This document shows, in pieces, positions 15,943 to 25,074 of a DNA stretch of 64,000 nt (its first letter is position 1; each line of letters begins with the position of its first letter). The DNA lies in NCBI GenBank assembly GCA_045604405.1, contig JAZUNZ010000035.1, positions 37,335 through 101,334 of the forward strand, read 5' to 3'. The translations under genes were made by a program, and so were the position numbers. The notes beneath the pieces were generated by a model. That model did not search any database. It was not told the DNA's origin and saw nothing but the letters and a program-made list of their open reading frames with translations. The DNA is from UMGS1649 sp045604405. Its GTDB lineage: Bacteria; Bacillota; Clostridia; TANB77; CAG-465.

Positions 15943-16987
15943 TTGTTTTCTCCTCCTTATTTATATATGTAACGTCTACTCCCGTATAATAGTGAGTAAT
16001 TATCTCATCAAAAGTATAGCCTTGATTTGCATAGTGATTTGCTCCTACTTGACTCATTCCAACTCCGTGTCCGTTACCTATTACATTAAACACAATCTCA
16101 TTGTTTTCATATTCAACCTTAAAATTTGTAGATCTTAATCCTAAAAGCGTTCTTAACTTTTCTGCTGTATATACCACTCCCCCAATTTCAACTTTATCTA
16201 TTCTTCCTGTGTCTGTATAACTTAAAATATTAACTACATCCCCCCTATTTATATCAATACTACATTTTGTAGCGTTGTCTGAATTTAACTTAGTTTGAAG
16301 CTCACTTATGCTAAGCGTTACTTTACTTTTATAATTTTTATAGTCTTCTTCACCCGGACTCTCCACCGAAACAAGATAAGGAATATTCTGTTTTCCCCAT
16401 ATGTTTGATACATTTTCTGTTTTTCCTCCACTACAAGCATGAAAATATGCGCGAATATATTCTCCGTTATATGTAACAGCTATGTTTTCCGTCGATTCTA
16501 CTGCTTTAGCAACTTTTGCTGCATGTAATTCTCTTGTAGCTTTATCCCAACCCTTACTTGTTTCCCATATTTGAAGTATTCTTTCAGTGCTATAATATGC
16601 CTGACAGTGAGCAGGGCTATCGCAAATATCCGAATCATTATGCCCTCCTGCTACTATTTTTTGGTATAAATATGTCCTTGCAACTACTGCTTGAGCTTTT
16701 AATGCTTCCATGTCATATTCTGGTGGCATCTCAGATGGCAATACGCCTTTAAGATAATCATTTACTGTCATCTCTTTTATTTCACCTGTACTAGTTATTT
16801 TTACCTTGATTATATCTTTTACTTTATTATCCTCTATGTATTTAGTTATTTGATGTATTTCTTCTTTATTTTGCCTTTCCTCTTGTTCTTTTTCTTGAAC
16901 CTTGTCCAGATAATTTGCTGTGTATATAGATGAGGCAAGTAAAATTATGCATATAAACGCATAAAAAAATACAAATCGTTTATTCAA
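15932..16987 (-). CDS. spoIID: Stage II sporulation protein D, lytic transglycosylase
   Basis: 351 aa. One N-terminal membrane helix (about residues 7-25) is followed by the SpoIID/LytB domain with VNDYLKGVLPSEMPPEY, in which E86 matches the catalytic glutamate, then LKAQAVVARTY and the C-terminal GHGVGMSQVGA. SpoIID cleaves glycan strands during engulfment in the mother cell together with SpoIIP and SpoIIM. The start is a TTG at 16987 behind TAGGTGATG. It is first in the spoIID-spoIIQ-spoIIID run. Confidence 0.95.
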   Translation of the reverse strand: MNKRFVFFYAFICIILLASSIYTANYLDKVQEKEQEERQNKEEIHQITKYIEDNKVKDIIKVKITSTGEIKEMTVNDYLKGVLPSEMPPEYDMEALKAQAVVARTYLYQKIVAGGHNDSDICDSPAHCQAYYSTERILQIWETSKGWDKATRELHAAKVAKAVESTENIAVTYNGEYIRAYFHACSGGKTENVSNIWGKQNIPYLVSVESPGEEDYKNYKSKVTLSISELQTKLNSDNATKCSIDINRGDVVNILSYTDTGRIDKVEIGGVVYTAEKLRTLLGLRSTNFKVEYENNEIVFNVIGNGHGVGMSQVGANHYANQGYTFDEIITHYYTGVDVTYINKEEKTNEI

Positions 16988-17045
16988 TATACATCACCTA
17001 AGATATATATATGAATCGATTTGTATTTTTAGAACTATTTTTTAA

Positions 17046-19034
17046 TTATTCTTGCGGTTTGTTATTATTATTTGAACCGAACAATTCATCAAACTTCTTT
17101 TCTAATTCCGCTTGTAAATCCACAGTAGCCTCTACTTTTGGAGTAGCTTTAGGTTTTTCTGTTTCATTTCCTACATCTATCTGTACATCTGCACTACTTG
17201 TTTTTACTTGATTTGCAACTTCTCTTGCTCTTCTAAGCCTATCGTTTATATGTTTTTCTACATCCATCGTTTTTATAGGTACTTCTTCTGGTTTTGGCAT
17301 TTGCGTTATATCTTTTATTGTATAACGAGCCGCGTTTTGGAATTCTGGATGATATTTGTAATACCAAGCCTTTTTAGCATATATTGGTTTTAATCCACGT
17401 ATTAGAATTATTTCATCATCCATAGGTAGACGTTTTAACTCATCTATTGTCATAAGCTCTCTACCTTGACGTTGCTCACTATATGAATAACCTTGTGTCT
17501 TGAAATCTTTTTCATCTCTATTTTTAGATTTATTTTGGAACGTTAATGTTGTTTGTCCTAAACTCTTAGAGAAATATTCACAAGTTTTTATTGATTGTGA
17601 ACCCAAGAATAGTTGAGTGTCACAGTTTGCTATGATATTTTCATGTAAATCTTTATACAAGTCTACTAATTGGTCTATACTTTGTACTATTATGCTCATA
17701 GATATAAGTCTTGATCTACTTGTACTTAGCTTTTGGTTAAAGTCCGGTATCTTACCAATGTTTGCAAACTCGTCTAGCAATAAATATACTGGTTGATGCA
17801 ATGCTCCACCACTTCTATCTGCTAGAGCATATAATCTTTGTAACAACTGGCCATAGAATATTGTTAATATATAGTTATATGTTGAATGTGAGTCTGGAGA
17901 TATAACATATATTGCTGTTTTCTTCTCTCCAAGTTCTTCAAAATCTATATCATTTGAAGTTGTTAGACGTTGCATGTTAGGGCTATCAAAATGAGAAAGT
18001 TTTGAAACTAAAGATATTGCTATACTTTGTTTTGTTTTATCTGCACCTACTCTTATACCCTCATATTCTTTTCTTCCAGGATGGTCAGGTTTAAGTTCGC
18101 CAACAAATAATCTGTCAAAAATAGATTCATCAGAACCACCAGCTCTTACTATATTAAGACAGCTAGATAAGTTTCTTTCTTCTTCTGGTAAAACAGATAT
18201 AACGTAGTATATACATGCTTTAAGTAACATCTTTGCAGTATTGTCCCAGAATGGATCAGCAGATTTTCCTCCACCGTCACCTTCTCCTCCTGCTACAATC
18301 GTATGCGCTATTATATCTACATCTGAATAGTCTCTAATATGTGCTAGCGGATTATATCTGTTACTATATTCAGTATCTACTAAATTTAAAACCCTTACAT
18401 TATATCCATTTGCTTTTAGATATCCAGAAGTTTCTCTGTATAACTCTCCCTTAGGGTCTGTTATTACATAAGAACCTAATTTTTGTAATATATTTGGTTT
18501 TACATATGATGCAGTTTTACCACTACCAGATCCACCAAATACAAGTATGTTTTTGTTTACTTTAACTTTCTTTGGGTCTGTTCCAAGATAATGGTCTTTA
18601 CTTAATATAAAGCCCTCTGTTTTATTTAATATATATGAACCGTCTGGTTGCTTTTTGTATTCTTCACCATTTTTACTCCAAGCACTAGAACCATGTTCTT
18701 CTCCTTGGTATTCATGTCTCTTTCTTGTTTTTAGCAATAGCTTTACAATCATCCAAATAAATAATGCAAGAATTATTCCGCAAAGCATTAAATAATTTTG
18801 TTGTAACTGTCCGCCATCAAACATGGTTTGTATAACAGTAACAGGCTTTAATGCATACATCATCCAATTATTTGTCGTAGCTTCTAACCTTGTAGTAAAT
18901 TCTTCTGATTGTTCCCAATCTTCTGCATAATGGTATGAAGTCATAAATCCACCTAATACACATACGCATACTACTAAATATACAATTACTACAACTAATA
19001 CTTTCCATTTATTTTCATCAATCCAATTTTTCAT
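17046..19034 (-). CDS. VirD4/TraG-type type IV secretion coupling ATPase (copy 1)
   Basis: 662 aa. Two membrane segments lie near the N-terminus (about 12-32 and 80-100). The coupling-protein ATPase follows, with Walker A GGSGSGKT at residues 167-174, VITDPKGELY, and Walker B VYLLLDEFANIG near 420. The C-terminal 90 residues form a low-complexity acidic/Lys tail. VirD4 proteins feed DNA or protein substrates to a type IV secretion channel. Only one companion gene (19046) is adjacent; no relaxase, VirB4 or integrase is nearby. A second, divergent VirD4-like ATPase is at 53175-54956. Confidence 0.88.
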   Translation of the reverse strand: MKNWIDENKWKVLVVVIVYLVVCVCVLGGFMTSYHYAEDWEQSEEFTTRLEATTNNWMMYALKPVTVIQTMFDGGQLQQNYLMLCGIILALFIWMIVKLLLKTRKRHEYQGEEHGSSAWSKNGEEYKKQPDGSYILNKTEGFILSKDHYLGTDPKKVKVNKNILVFGGSGSGKTASYVKPNILQKLGSYVITDPKGELYRETSGYLKANGYNVRVLNLVDTEYSNRYNPLAHIRDYSDVDIIAHTIVAGGEGDGGGKSADPFWDNTAKMLLKACIYYVISVLPEEERNLSSCLNIVRAGGSDESIFDRLFVGELKPDHPGRKEYEGIRVGADKTKQSIAISLVSKLSHFDSPNMQRLTTSNDIDFEELGEKKTAIYVISPDSHSTYNYILTIFYGQLLQRLYALADRSGGALHQPVYLLLDEFANIGKIPDFNQKLSTSRSRLISMSIIVQSIDQLVDLYKDLHENIIANCDTQLFLGSQSIKTCEYFSKSLGQTTLTFQNKSKNRDEKDFKTQGYSYSEQRQGRELMTIDELKRLPMDDEIILIRGLKPIYAKKAWYYKYHPEFQNAARYTIKDITQMPKPEEVPIKTMDVEKHINDRLRRAREVANQVKTSSADVQIDVGNETEKPKATPKVEATVDLQAELEKKFDELFGSNNNNKPQE

Positions 19035-19045
19035 ATGTTTCTCCT

Positions 19046-19693
19046 TTACACTATTAAGTCATCAGCGCCTAAAATATCTATATCTACTTTTTCTACAGAT
19101 TGCTCAGGCATTTCAATTTGTCCATAGCTCATTGCTTCTATCCTTTTGCCATCTGTTGCTACAACAGCACCTCTATTAAAGTGATCCTTTACTTCCAACA
19201 CCACATAAGGTCTTAATGGCAACAATTTACATTTTCCTTTTATTTCCCCAGTCATCTCATCTATATATAGTACTGGTTTTACTTCATCGCATGTTGTTGT
19301 ATCTACAATCGCAAATCTTCTTTTCATATTTTGCGTGTATATAAATTCTTTATACTGAATATTAGAATCGTCATATAAACTTCCATATGACAGCGGCAAT
19401 TTGTCTTCTGTAGGTTTAAGTCCGTTAGAGTCCAACAGCGCCGTACTAAGCATTGCTTTGTTTTTTGTTAAGGTTAGAAGCACTATGTCTTGCACACCAT
19501 CAACATCTCTTACTACAGAAAATTCTTTTGTTATTTTGCCATTGACATCCTTATCTATATAATCTAATTTTTGTAATGAATAGTATGTTTCCCCTCTTAT
19601 TACTTCAGATTCGCTTTCTTCAACCAGAAATGCCAGCGTATTCGTTCCTGGCATATCTATTATCTCAAATTTATTCATTAGTATACTTTCCAT
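19046..19693 (-). CDS. Unrecognised companion of the VirD4-type ATPase
   Basis: 215 aa, soluble and acidic, without signal peptide or membrane helix. No family is recognised. It is 11 bp upstream of the VirD4-like gene and driven by a promoter at 19732-19760, so both are one operon and the product may be an accessory or substrate adaptor. AGGAGG lies 5 nt before the first ATG at 19693; a second ATG at residue 6 lacks such a site. Confidence 0.65.
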   Translation of the reverse strand: MESILMNKFEIIDMPGTNTLAFLVEESESEVIRGETYYSLQKLDYIDKDVNGKITKEFSVVRDVDGVQDIVLLTLTKNKAMLSTALLDSNGLKPTEDKLPLSYGSLYDDSNIQYKEFIYTQNMKRRFAIVDTTTCDEVKPVLYIDEMTGEIKGKCKLLPLRPYVVLEVKDHFNRGAVVATDGKRIEAMSYGQIEMPEQSVEKVDIDILGADDLIV

Positions 19694-19731
19694 ATATTCC
19701 TCCTATTTAAAGAATATCATATCTCATGTGT

Positions 19732-19760
19732 ATTATATTATATTAATTTTTTTTTTTCAA
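19732..19760 (-). promoter_or_regulatory. Sigma-A promoter of the VirD4 operon
   Basis: TTGAAA and TATAAT 17 bp apart, with an A-tract in the spacer. Confidence 0.7.
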
Positions 19761-19794
19761 TATATACTCTAGCTTTTTTACAAAATGTATTATA

Positions 19795-19823
19795 TTGATT
19801 TTTATGTAAATCCGTGATATAAT
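19795..19823 (+). promoter_or_regulatory. Sigma-A promoter of the orphan gene at 19871
   Basis: TTGATT and TATAAT exactly 17 bp apart, about 50 bp before the ATG. Confidence 0.75.
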
Positions 19824-19870
19824 TATGCCATTAAGTTAAGATATTCCAATTATATTTAGGAGGAAAATTT

Positions 19871-20257
19871 ATGAATAACAATGCAATTGGTATCACTTCC
19901 GCAACTATTCGGGGCTTAAAGAAAGATCCTTACTATCTTAATTATCGCTGTTATTGGGCATGGGATATCCGGTTTGAAGAGCAGCCCTTTTTCACATTTA
20001 CTAGCCTTTGCTGGTTATATATGGGTGAAACCGAAGCTGAGGCAAAGGAAACGTGTCGCAAGCTTAGAAATATTTTCAACCGCGTTCGCATTTTTGATGG
20101 TGATAAGGTCGGTGTTATCTATGATAACAACGGAGTTATTGCAATCGGAAAGAACCGCACAGATTGCTGGGTTCACGTTCGAGACAAGTATAAGGTGAAA
20201 TCTTTCAAAGAGTTAAATATCGACATAAAATCTCTTGTTGTAGCCTGTCGCGCTTAA
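19871..20257 (+). CDS. Unrecognised 128-aa soluble protein
   Basis: No family is recognised. The protein is rich in Trp, Tyr and Cys in its first half (YRCYWAWDIRF), soluble and small. AGGAGG lies 7 nt upstream of the ATG. The gene has its own promoter and a strong terminator and lies alone on the plus strand between minus-strand operons. Frequent CGC, CGG and GGC codons differ from the flanking ftsH and VirD4 genes, which points to a different origin. Confidence 0.62.
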   Translation: MNNNAIGITSATIRGLKKDPYYLNYRCYWAWDIRFEEQPFFTFTSLCWLYMGETEAEAKETCRKLRNIFNRVRIFDGDKVGVIYDNNGVIAIGKNRTDCWVHVRDKYKVKSFKELNIDIKSLVVACRA

Positions 20258-20260
20258 ATG

Positions 20261-20296
20261 AAAACCTGATGTACAAATTGTACATCAGGTTTTTCT
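20261..20296. terminator. Bidirectional terminator between orphan gene and ftsH
   Basis: A perfect 15-bp stem (20261-20275 with 20279-20293) with T- and A-runs on the two sides. Confidence 0.85.
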
Positions 20297-20297
20297 A

Positions 20298-22166
20298 TTA
20301 TTTACTTTCTTGTTTGCTATCTTCTTTTACTTCTGCTTTTTCCTCTTGTTTTTCTTTTACTGGTTCAAATATTGCATCGAATTCATCTGCGTCAATCTTT
20401 TCTTTCTCAAGAAGCAGTTCAGCTGTTATATGAAGTTTATCCATATTTTGTTTTAGAAGTTCTTCTGCTTTATCATAAGCTGTTGTAACAATACGTTTTA
20501 CTTCCTCATCTATTTCAGACGCTACTTTTTCACTATAATTTCTTTGACTTCCAAAATCACGTCCTAAAAATACTTCTTCTTGACTCATTCCAAATGTTAT
20601 TGGTCCTAGTTTATCGCTCATACCATAACGCATAACCATATTTCTAGCAAGTTTAGAAGCTCTTTCTATATCATTTGAAGCCCCTGTACTTATATCATCT
20701 AACACAAGTTTTTCTGCAACTCTACCACCTAAAAGTGATACTATGTGTTCTTCCATTTCAAGTTTTGATGCATAAGATTTGTCTTCATTTGGTTTATACA
20801 TTGTATATCCGCCAGCCATACCTCTTGGTATAATTGAAATTTGATGCACTGTATCATGATTTTTAAGAAATCTTGATACAATAGCATGCCCTGCTTCGTG
20901 ATATGCTGTAAGCTTTTTGTCTTTTTCAGATATAACCTTGCTACGTTTTTCAGGTCCCATCATAACTTTAACCAAAGCTTCTTCTACATCTATCATATCT
21001 ATTTGCTTTTTGTTCTTTCTTGCTGCAAGGAGTGCAGATTCATTTACCATATTTTCAAGGTCTGCTCCTGAAAATCCAGAAGTGTTTTTAGCTATAACTT
21101 TGAAATCTACTGAATCTACAAATGGTTTGCCTTTAGCATGTAGTTTTAGTATTTCTTCTCTCGCCCTAACATCTGGATCACCAACAACCACTTGTCTATC
21201 AAAACGACCTGGTCTTAAAAGTGCTGGGTCTAATATGTCTGGTCTATTTGTTGCTGCTATTACTATAATATTTTCATTGGTTCCGAAGCCGTCCATTTCA
21301 ACAAGCAATTGGTTTAATGTTTGTTCTCTCTCGTCATGTCCTCCTCCAAGTCCAGTCCCTCTTTGACGTCCTACAGCATCTATTTCATCTATGAATACTA
21401 TACAAGGATTTAGTTTTTTAGCTTCTTCAAACAAGTCTCTAACTCTAGATGCTCCAACACCAACAAACATTTCTACGAAGTCTGAACCACTTATTGAGAA
21501 GAATGGCACCTTTGCTTCACCAGCTACCGCTTTTGCAAGGAGCGTTTTACCTGTACCCGGTCCACCAACTAAAAGTATTCCTTTAGGTATTCTTGCACCC
21601 ATATCTCTAAACTTTTTAGGTTCTTTTAAAAACTCCACTATCTCAGCAAGTTCTTCTTTTTCTTCTTTAAGTCCGGCTACATTTTCAAATGTAATTTTCT
21701 TTGGAGAGTTTGGGTTATTGAGTCTTGCTCTATTTTTACCAAAACTTAATGCCTTGTTATTTCCTCCACCTAATTGTTGCATTAGAACAAAAAGAATTAA
21801 AAGCATAAGGACTACTGTACAAATTGTTGGAAGCCAATTTGCAAATATCTCCCATCCAGATTGTTCTTCAACGATAAGTTCAAATTCTCCAGCCTTTACA
21901 TTTTCTTCTATAGACTCCATAAAGGATGTATTTGATGGTATTGTGGCATATCTTGTTGTCGTATCGTTTTTATATATTACCTTTACCTGTGTTCTGTCAT
22001 AAGACAAAGATATGGACTTAATCTCATTTGCTTCAATTTTTGACATAAGTGTTGTATACGATATTTGACTATTTATGCCTTCGTTTAATGTAGATATTAA
22101 CATTACTACAATACCTATTAATAATACGTAGCTTAATATTCCTCTTAAAAATCCTGTCTTCTTCAA
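20298..22166 (-). CDS. ftsH: ATP-dependent zinc metalloprotease FtsH
   Basis: About 622 aa. Two membrane helices flank an extracytoplasmic domain (about residues 8-30 and 110-130). The AAA domain has Walker A GGPGTGKT, Walker B CIVFIDEIDA and RPGRFDR; the protease domain has the zinc motif HEAGH. FtsH degrades membrane and regulatory proteins. The start chosen is a TTG at 22166, because TAGGAGG lies inside a longer frame that begins at 22190. It is the last gene downstream of tilS but has its own promoter. Confidence 0.96.
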   Translation of the reverse strand: MKKTGFLRGILSYVLLIGIVVMLISTLNEGINSQISYTTLMSKIEANEIKSISLSYDRTQVKVIYKNDTTTRYATIPSNTSFMESIEENVKAGEFELIVEEQSGWEIFANWLPTICTVVLMLLILFVLMQQLGGGNNKALSFGKNRARLNNPNSPKKITFENVAGLKEEKEELAEIVEFLKEPKKFRDMGARIPKGILLVGGPGTGKTLLAKAVAGEAKVPFFSISGSDFVEMFVGVGASRVRDLFEEAKKLNPCIVFIDEIDAVGRQRGTGLGGGHDEREQTLNQLLVEMDGFGTNENIIVIAATNRPDILDPALLRPGRFDRQVVVGDPDVRAREEILKLHAKGKPFVDSVDFKVIAKNTSGFSGADLENMVNESALLAARKNKKQIDMIDVEEALVKVMMGPEKRSKVISEKDKKLTAYHEAGHAIVSRFLKNHDTVHQISIIPRGMAGGYTMYKPNEDKSYASKLEMEEHIVSLLGGRVAEKLVLDDISTGASNDIERASKLARNMVMRYGMSDKLGPITFGMSQEEVFLGRDFGSQRNYSEKVASEIDEEVKRIVTTAYDKAEELLKQNMDKLHITAELLLEKEKIDADEFDAIFEPVKEKQEEKAEVKEDSKQESK

Positions 22167-22193
22167 CTTTTTCCTCCTAATTTCTGTCATTTG

Positions 22194-22222
22194 ATTTTAA
22201 CATAATATTTGTAGTTATTCAA
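22194..22222 (-). promoter_or_regulatory. Sigma-A promoter of ftsH
   Basis: TTGAAT and TAAAAT exactly 17 bp apart, 28 bp upstream of the TTG start. Confidence 0.65.
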
Positions 22223-22237
22223 TAATTATGTGCTTAT

Positions 22238-23248
22238 TTACACATTATTGACAAACACTGCTATATTTTTCTTTTCTATTATAACTTTATATTTATTACC
22301 TAATATGTATTGCTTATTTGTAATACTAGCTTCAATAAGTTTACACGTATCTTTTATATGTACCATTTCTACACCTTGAAGATTGCCTAAAAGTTCAGTA
22401 AGTATTTTTCTTATAAGCTGATATCTCATAGCTATAGAATTCTTATTAAATTCTTTTGTATTGATACTTATTTTTCCCTCATGTTTTTCAATATTAAGCT
22501 TTGAATACTTCTCTTCAACAGCATCATTTATTATTTCTAAATCTAGTTTATTTATAACTGCCATCCTATTTAATGCATTTACAATATTAGGGTTATATTC
22601 CTTTTCTATTTTTTTAATTAAATCATTTCTTACTTTATTTCTAGTATAGTCATTTTCTAAATTTGTTTTATCTATTGCATATTCAATATTATTCTCATCT
22701 AAATACTTTAATATGTCTTCTTTAGATATGTTTAAAATTGGTCTAATTATTTCGTTTGATATTACATCCATTCCACCTAAACCATTAATTCCTGCCCCTC
22801 TTATAAAGTTTAGAATTATAGTTTCAGCATTATCTCCCGCGTTATGAGCTACAGCAATTTTAGTGCCGTTTACTGTTTTCTTTACTTGCTCAAAAAAATC
22901 ATAACGAACAAGTCTCCCACATTCTTCTGTTCCGATTTTTAGCCTCTTTGCTTCTTTTACTACATCTGCTTCAAGCAAATGAAAGTCTGCATTATACTTT
23001 AAAGCAAGCTTATTTGCAAGCGCAGCATCCGCCTTTGCTTCTTTACGTATCATATGGTTGATATGTGCTACATGTAATGTATAATGAATACCTTTTTCCT
23101 TTTGTATTTGCTCTTTCAGTTCTGCTAAAGCATGCAAAAGGAATACCGAGTCTGGACCGCCCGATACTCCAACAACTACAACATCGTTGTTTTCAATTAA
23201 TTTGCTTGTATAAATATTGTTTTTTACTTGCTCTAGTGTTTTATTCAT
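22238..23248 (-). CDS. tilS: tRNA(Ile)-lysidine synthetase
   Basis: 336 aa. It contains the PP-loop ATP motif SGGPDS near residue 31 and HNAGDNAETIILNFIRGAGINGLGGM, typical of TilS. The enzyme converts C34 of the AUA-reading tRNA-Ile to lysidine and is normally essential. It is shorter than many TilS proteins (about 420 aa or more), so the C-terminal substrate domain is reduced. The start is ATG at 23248 behind TAGGAG; the longer frame from 23305 overlaps dnaB and lacks a site. Confidence 0.9.
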   Translation of the reverse strand: MNKTLEQVKNNIYTSKLIENNDVVVVGVSGGPDSVFLLHALAELKEQIQKEKGIHYTLHVAHINHMIRKEAKADAALANKLALKYNADFHLLEADVVKEAKRLKIGTEECGRLVRYDFFEQVKKTVNGTKIAVAHNAGDNAETIILNFIRGAGINGLGGMDVISNEIIRPILNISKEDILKYLDENNIEYAIDKTNLENDYTRNKVRNDLIKKIEKEYNPNIVNALNRMAVINKLDLEIINDAVEEKYSKLNIEKHEGKISINTKEFNKNSIAMRYQLIRKILTELLGNLQGVEMVHIKDTCKLIEASITNKQYILGNKYKVIIEKKNIAVFVNNV

Positions 23249-23255
23249 TTTACTC

Positions 23256-24587
23256 CTATCCGTTATAATAATTTGCAAATTTAGTATATTGTGGCAACCA
23301 AGCAAGCTCTACAGTTCCTGTTGAACCCTGCCTATTCTTTGCAATGATTACCTCAGCCACGTTTTTCTTTTCCGTTTCAGGATTATAATAATCGTCTCTA
23401 TATAGAAACATAACTATATCTGCGTCTTGCTCTATTGACCCAGATTCACGAAGATCGCTAAGCATTGGTCTGTGATCTGGCCTTTGCTCTGCAGCACGGC
23501 TTAACTGTGAAAGAGCTATTACCGGAACATTTAGTTCTTTTGCGAGTATTTTTAATGATCTACTTATTTCTGACATAGCTTGTATAGGACTTAAGTTTGC
23601 CTTGTTAGATTCCATAAGTTGCATATGATCTACAACTATTAAACCTATGTCTTTTTCAAGTTTAGCTTTTCTACATTTAGTTCTTAATTCTACTGGCGAA
23701 AGACCTGGTGCATCGTCTATATATATCGGCGTTTCAGCCAAATCGCCACTAGCTTTTCCAAGCTTTACCCAATCGTTAGTATCTAATTTCCCTGTTCTAA
23801 CCTTCATACTATCTACTTGCGCCTCAGAACATAGAATTCTGTTTACCATTTGCTCCTTAGACATCTCTAACGTAAATATTAAAACTGGAACTCCAGATTT
23901 GGCAACAGATGTTGCAATGTTTAAGGCAAATGCTGATTTACCCATAGCAGGTCTTGCTGCCACTATTATTAAATCCGAGTTGTTAAGTCCAGATGTTTTC
24001 ATATCCAAATCTTTGAAGCCGCTTTCCATGCCCGCAACATTTGTCTTACTACTATATAATCTTTCTATTGTTTCGAAAGTGTCTACTAATACATCCTTTA
24101 TACTAGCATACCCTTTTGTATTTCTATTTTGAAGAACATCAAAAATTCTCTTTTCCGTCATATCTATAATTTGATTTACTTCTTGAGTCTCCGCATATCC
24201 ATACGCAACAATATCGTTTGCAGCTTTTATTAATGACCTTAACGTTGCTTTTTCTTCAACAATTTTTATATATGCATCTACATTTGAAGTTGTAGGAACG
24301 TTGTCTATTAAAGATGATAAATACGCATCTGCACCCACTTTTTCTAAAGCATTCCTAAGCTTTAGAGCTTCTCTTACTGTTAAAAAATCTACTGGGTCAC
24401 CTTTTGCATATACATCAACCATCGCTGCAAATATCTCACTATTGTCTGGCCTATAGAAATCCGCTGGCTTTAACAATTCTATTGCTTTTACTACCGCCTC
24501 TTTATCTACAAGCATAGATCCTAGCACCGCTTGTTCAGCGGCTACATCGCTAGGAGGAATTTTGCTTGTTACAACATCATTACTCAT
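23256..24587 (-). CDS. dnaB: Replicative DNA helicase DnaB
   Basis: 443 aa. The N-terminal domain starts with PPSDVAAEQAVLGSML. The RecA-like domain has Walker A ARPAMGKSAFALN and Walker B IGLIVVDHMQLM, with SQLSRAAEQRPDHRP and SDLRESGSIEQDAD typical of DnaB. The hexamer unwinds DNA at the replication fork. The ATG at 24587 has AGGTGG upstream; the in-frame GTG at 24596 is part of that site. It lies in the gdpP-rplI-dnaB order common in Bacillota. Confidence 0.97.
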   Translation of the reverse strand: MSNDVVTSKIPPSDVAAEQAVLGSMLVDKEAVVKAIELLKPADFYRPDNSEIFAAMVDVYAKGDPVDFLTVREALKLRNALEKVGADAYLSSLIDNVPTTSNVDAYIKIVEEKATLRSLIKAANDIVAYGYAETQEVNQIIDMTEKRIFDVLQNRNTKGYASIKDVLVDTFETIERLYSSKTNVAGMESGFKDLDMKTSGLNNSDLIIVAARPAMGKSAFALNIATSVAKSGVPVLIFTLEMSKEQMVNRILCSEAQVDSMKVRTGKLDTNDWVKLGKASGDLAETPIYIDDAPGLSPVELRTKCRKAKLEKDIGLIVVDHMQLMESNKANLSPIQAMSEISRSLKILAKELNVPVIALSQLSRAAEQRPDHRPMLSDLRESGSIEQDADIVMFLYRDDYYNPETEKKNVAEVIIAKNRQGSTGTVELAWLPQYTKFANYYNG

Positions 24588-24596
24588 ATATACCAC

Positions 24597-25043
24597 CTAT
24601 TTTTCTGATACTTTTACATTTAAATTTGCTACTATTCCTTCGTATAATTTTACTTTAGCGGTATATGTGCCCGTCATCTTTATTGCATCTTCTAATACTA
24701 TCTTCTTTTTATCTATTTCTATTCCGCTTTGTTCTTTAAGTTTATCCCCTATTTCTTTTGATGTAACACTACCAAATAGTTTGCCACCCTCTGCTGTCTT
24801 TAATTTAAATTCTAGTGTTATTTGTTCTATTTTAGCTTTTTTAGCTGTAGCAGCATCTCTTTCTGTATCTTGTTTAAATTTAATTGCTGCTCTTTTTGTA
24901 TTTGCCTCAGATAAGGATTTGTTATCTGCTGGTTTTGCAAGATTTCTAGGTATTAAGTAATTTCTTGCATAACCTTCACTTACATCTACTATATCTAATT
25001 TTTTACCTATGCCTTTTACATTCTCTGTAAGTACTACTTTCAT
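24597..25043 (-). CDS. rplI: 50S ribosomal protein L9
   Basis: 148 aa, full length. It has the N-terminal RNA-binding domain (VLTENVKGIGKKLDIVDVSEGYARNYLIP), a central connecting helix and a C-terminal domain with FGSVTSKEI. L9 helps maintain reading-frame fidelity. GGAGG precedes the ATG. It lies between gdpP and dnaB in one operon. Confidence 0.96.
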   Translation of the reverse strand: MKVVLTENVKGIGKKLDIVDVSEGYARNYLIPRNLAKPADNKSLSEANTKRAAIKFKQDTERDAATAKKAKIEQITLEFKLKTAEGGKLFGSVTSKEIGDKLKEQSGIEIDKKKIVLEDAIKMTGTYTAKVKLYEGIVANLNVKVSEK

Positions 25044-25074
25044 AACATACCTCCAATTTTCTTTAACCTGTATT

